A DNA stretch of 64,000 nucleotides from RYN-230 sp963713815. Lineage in GTDB: Bacteria; Actinomycetota; Actinomycetes; Streptosporangiales; Streptosporangiaceae. This document shows, piece by piece, positions 61,912 to 64,000 of this stretch (the stretch's first letter is position 1; each line of letters starts with the position of its first letter). Position numbers and translations under genes: made by a program. Under the pieces are notes generated by a model that was not told where the DNA came from, ran no database searches, and saw nothing but the letters and a program-made list of their open reading frames with translations. The stretch covers positions 62,001-126,000 of the forward strand of contig CAVQNH010000013.1 in NCBI GenBank assembly GCA_963713815.1. Reading direction: 5' to 3'.

Positions 61912-62163
61912 TCAGTGGCTGCGCAGGGAGATCCCGTCAGATCCGGCGATACTGTCCGCCTCGACGGCCCGCAGTCCTTCACCGAGGCGCTCCCTGGCCT
62001 GCCGCAGGAGCTTGAGGGAGTTGGTGGAGGAGTCCTGCGCAGCGGCACGATCGGGATCGGCCCCGTGCTCCTCGACGAGATGTGCCTGAAGGGCGGCAGC
62101 GACCTCGTCGGCTGCCTTCAGCGCGTGGTAGATAGCGCGATCCCGTGCGGTGTCGTCAACCAT
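61912..62163 (-). CDS. Hypothetical small helical protein
   Basis: 83 residues, mostly helical and rich in Ala and Glu (RAIYHALKAADEVAAALQAH, then LLRQARERLGEGLRAVEA). I recognise no domain. Codon use is normal, and the hydrophilic helical pattern suggests a real but small cytosolic protein. The ribosome site is weak. Confidence 0.5.
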   Translation of the reverse strand: MVDDTARDRAIYHALKAADEVAAALQAHLVEEHGADPDRAAAQDSSTNSLKLLRQARERLGEGLRAVEADSIAGSDGISLRSH

Positions 62164-62312
62164 ACGGCCAGTATCCCCGCAACCTGCCCCGTCCCGAAGT
62201 ACCTTGCCCCGAGCCGGTGGGCAAGGTCATTGAGCGGCGCAGGAAAGTCAGGACCGCGAGGTCCATCCGGTGCATTGATGGTGAGCCAGAGGCGGGGGCA
62301 TCGGCGCGGCGA

Positions 62313-63303
62313 TCAGGGGGACCGCGGTAGCCCGTTGCGGGCTTGCCCCTGCCCGCTCGGCCGGGTTCCGACCAGCCCGCCGGTGTCCCCACGGGGTCCC
62401 AGCCAGTCGCCGAAGTCCTCGCCGGTGACCGATTCCAGCAGCCTGATATCGGTCTCGAAGCGCGGGATCAGCTCTTGCCGCTCCTGCCAGGTCAGTGGTC
62501 TTCTCGGCGCTGCGTCCTGCTGCAGGATCCGCTCGAGACGGTCGATAACGCCCGATCCGGCGTGACCGGGCAGCGCCGAGGTCACCGCGCTGCCTGCCCG
62601 CAGGGTCGTGGCGACGGCGCGGTGCCGCAGCGTCTGGTCCGGGTGCGCGGTCACGTTCTCGCGCGGCAGGTCGGTGAGCACGCCCTGGGGCACGCCAAGG
62701 AACGCGCAGATCCGATCCAGCGCGCTGGCGGGGTCGTCGATCATCGCCCGGTAGCGGAACACCAGGACCTGCTCGCGCGGGAAGAGCCCGAACAGGTGCT
62801 GCAGCTGCTCCCCGTACCGGCCGAGTGCGGTGTAGTGCCAGAACACAGCCCAGCCCGCGGCGATCCGGCGGTCCTCCTCGGCGCACGCCTGGACGAAGTC
62901 GCCGACCGGGTCCAGGCCCGCCGACCACAGGTGCGTCCAGTTCGAGTGCGCGCGCTCCACCGGGTCGCGCAACACCACGATCAGCCTGGCGTCCGGGATC
63001 TGGGCCCTGATTCGCCGCTGGGCGTCCCGGCTGTACAGGTAGAACGGGGTGGACTCGCCGCGCAGCTGCGCCGGCGGACGCGGGGTCGAACAGCGCCTCG
63101 TAGTCGGCGCGCCGCCAGATGTGCTCGCGGTAGGTCTTGGCGTCGCCGGGGCCGCCCTGGGCGGGTGGCGGGCCGTCGGTCAGGAAGAACTTGGGTTCCT
63201 TGACCACTGACATGTACAGCGCCGGATGCCGCCCGAGGGCAACGTGCATGGCGGTCGTTCCGGCCTTGGGCACGCCAGCGATGAAGAAGTCTGGCAGCGC
63301 CAC
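62313..63303 (-). CDS. PAPS-dependent sulfotransferase family protein (one frameshift)
   Basis: About 329 residues after repair. The 5'-phosphosulfate loop is FFIAGVPKAGTTAMHVALGR and the 3'-phosphate motif is LIVVLRDPVERAHSNWTHLW. The frame changes by one extra base at about 63080; the joined part reads PAQLRGESTPFYLYSRDAQR, as expected between these motifs. It would transfer sulfate from PAPS to an unknown acceptor such as a carbohydrate or lipid. No PAPS-synthesis genes adjoin it. Confidence 0.82.
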
Positions 63304-63639
63304 GGCTTCTCCTCCCTGGGTCTAGGGGAGGTCAGGGCGTCCGGGGGAGCTTTAAGGATTTCCCGATCTGATTAGTAGGACAATTTTCACCATACTCGGA
63401 AAAGAGCTGCTACGGCGTCCTCGCTGCTGACGGCGTCGGCCCTCCGCCGATGGCAGCATCCAGGGGGATTCGGGGCGGGTCTCATTGAAATCCTTTAGCC
63501 ATTTCCGGCATGGGTCAGGCGGACCCGCGTCGGCGACGCCCAGAGCGTCAACCATCTGGGCCGACATCGTGGCCAGCGCCGCGGACTCTTCGTCCCCGGC
63601 TGGTGTGAGCAGCCCCGGCGCCGAACTCTGCTGGTCAGA
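63304..63639. other. Intergenic region, partly AT-rich
   Basis: About 335 bases. 63350-63410 (ctttaaggatttcccgatctgattagtag and following) has clearly lower GC than its surroundings and may hold the sulfotransferase promoter. No gene is supported. Confidence 0.4.
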
Positions 63640-63862
63640 TCAGCTGCCTAGCGCCGCGAGCCCGATAGCCAGGCCATCCTCAGCGAGTGCCACCACGGGG
63701 TCGGGGACGGCGGTCAAGTCCGCGGCGGGTGTCGTGGCCGATCCTGGCCGCGGCCAGCGCGCCGATCACCACCGCCGGGACCGGGCTCCGGTCCTCGCCA
63801 CGGGCCAGGACGGCGGCGGCGTCGATCGCACTCTTCAGTGCGTTCCCCAGCTTCCCGCTCAC
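63640..63862 (-). CDS. Small DUF4126-like membrane protein (one frameshift)
   Basis: About 73 residues when joined. It reads MSGKLGNALKSAIDAAAVLA, then PVPAVVIGALAAARIGHDTR; after one extra base at about 63722 it continues as LTAVPDPVVALAEDGLAIGL and ends AALGS. The alternating hydrophobic stretches and the PVVALAEDGLAIGLA end resemble the C-terminus of DUF4126 membrane proteins. The match is from memory of the family pattern and is weak. The start is the ATG at 63862, 22 bases after the stop of the next upstream gene. Confidence 0.5.
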
Positions 63863-63883
63863 GTGATCACGGTACCCAGCTCC

Positions 63884-64000
63884 TCATTGACCGATATCCG
63901 GTTTCATCGTCGCCGGAGCGGTCTGGGTCAGAAAGACGACTCCGACACACATCACGGCGAAGGCGACCGCCGCCACGGCCAGTACCGCGGCGCCAGGCTT
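63884..64000 (-). CDS. C-terminal end of a membrane protein (cut by window edge)
   Basis: The open frame enters from base 64000 and stops at 63884. The 38 visible residues contain one membrane helix, GAAVLAVAAVAFAVMCVGVV, and the short tail APATMKPDIGQ. This is the last helix of some integral membrane protein; the family cannot be told from this part. Confidence 0.5.
   Translation of the reverse strand, partial: KPGAAVLAVAAVAFAVMCVGVVFLTQTAPATMKPDIGQ

Noticed and set aside
63352..63567. 71-codon leftward frame
   Set aside because: No ribosome site, odd composition, low-GC surroundings and no family features.
1..64000. tRNA, rRNA, CRISPR arrays and intact insertion sequences
   Set aside because: I looked for tRNA T-loop sequences, regular spaced repeats and transposase motifs and found none I could support.

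Overview
The window is high-GC DNA (about 70%) from an actinomycete. GTG/TTG starts, SDRs of the mycofactocin-coupled type, TIGR03086, DUF5709 and DUF7455-like proteins, LAL-type LuxR regulators and F420/LLM oxidoreductases are typical of Actinomycetota, and the set would suit a Streptosporangiales-like soil organism; this placement is inference. Gene density is high. I saw no rRNA, tRNA, CRISPR array, prophage or intact insertion sequence.

Layout. 1-2.8 kb: enoyl-CoA hydratase, APC permease and TetR regulator in one leftward unit with two copies of a GATC-repeat operator. 2.8-8.2 kb: LLM oxidoreductase, threonine dehydratase-like enzyme, a frameshifted PQQ-type sugar dehydrogenase lipoprotein, a metallo-beta-lactamase-fold hydrolase and a small conserved protein. 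8.3-12 kb: a large LAL/MalT-type LuxR regulator and an aldo/keto reductase. 12.5-16.9 kb: PfkB sugar kinase, GH65 disaccharide phosphorylase-type enzyme and a decayed CorA gene. 17-22 kb: epoxide hydrolase, small stress/unknown proteins and two regulators. 22.4-27.6 kb: peptide-type ABC binding lipoprotein ending in a strong terminator, secreted beta-helix protein, ferredoxin-reductase-like flavoprotein and a VOC protein.

27.7-30.7 kb is a tightly overlapping four-gene unit: a 6-pyruvoyl-tetrahydropterin-synthase homologue of the biopterin type, a methyltransferase, a GT4 glycosyltransferase and an SDR. Together they look like a route to a methylated pterin glycoside. After a vapBC pair, 31.8-42.8 kb holds a sugar or sugar-acid catabolic region: transketolase, hydroxyacid dehydrogenase and hydroxypyruvate isomerase on one strand; divergent LysR, permease, mutarotase-like protein, aldose dehydrogenase-type AKR, lactonase-type amidohydrolase and class III aminotransferase on the other. 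42.7-49.3 kb: LLM oxidoreductase, CoA-binding protein, metY and metX, then two OsmC genes flanking a flavin monooxygenase.

49.4-61.5 kb: two Rieske proteins, a mycofactocin-type SDR, a second large LuxR regulator, a malic-enzyme homologue with altered metal-site motifs, a FUSC-type transporter, DUF5709, and an HxlR regulator divergent from a leaderless-secretion (cytosolic) HtrA-like protease. Three copies of the inverted repeat CTCAGTAG-N3-CTACTGAG lie upstream of genes in this part and suggest a shared, unassigned regulator. 61.5-64 kb: small unknown proteins, a PAPS-type sulfotransferase and the end of a membrane protein.

Sequence quality matters here. About nine otherwise conserved genes are broken by single-base shifts, and nearly all have one base too many. 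That bias points to sequencing or assembly errors more than to real gene decay, so I give the full span of such genes and mark the break.
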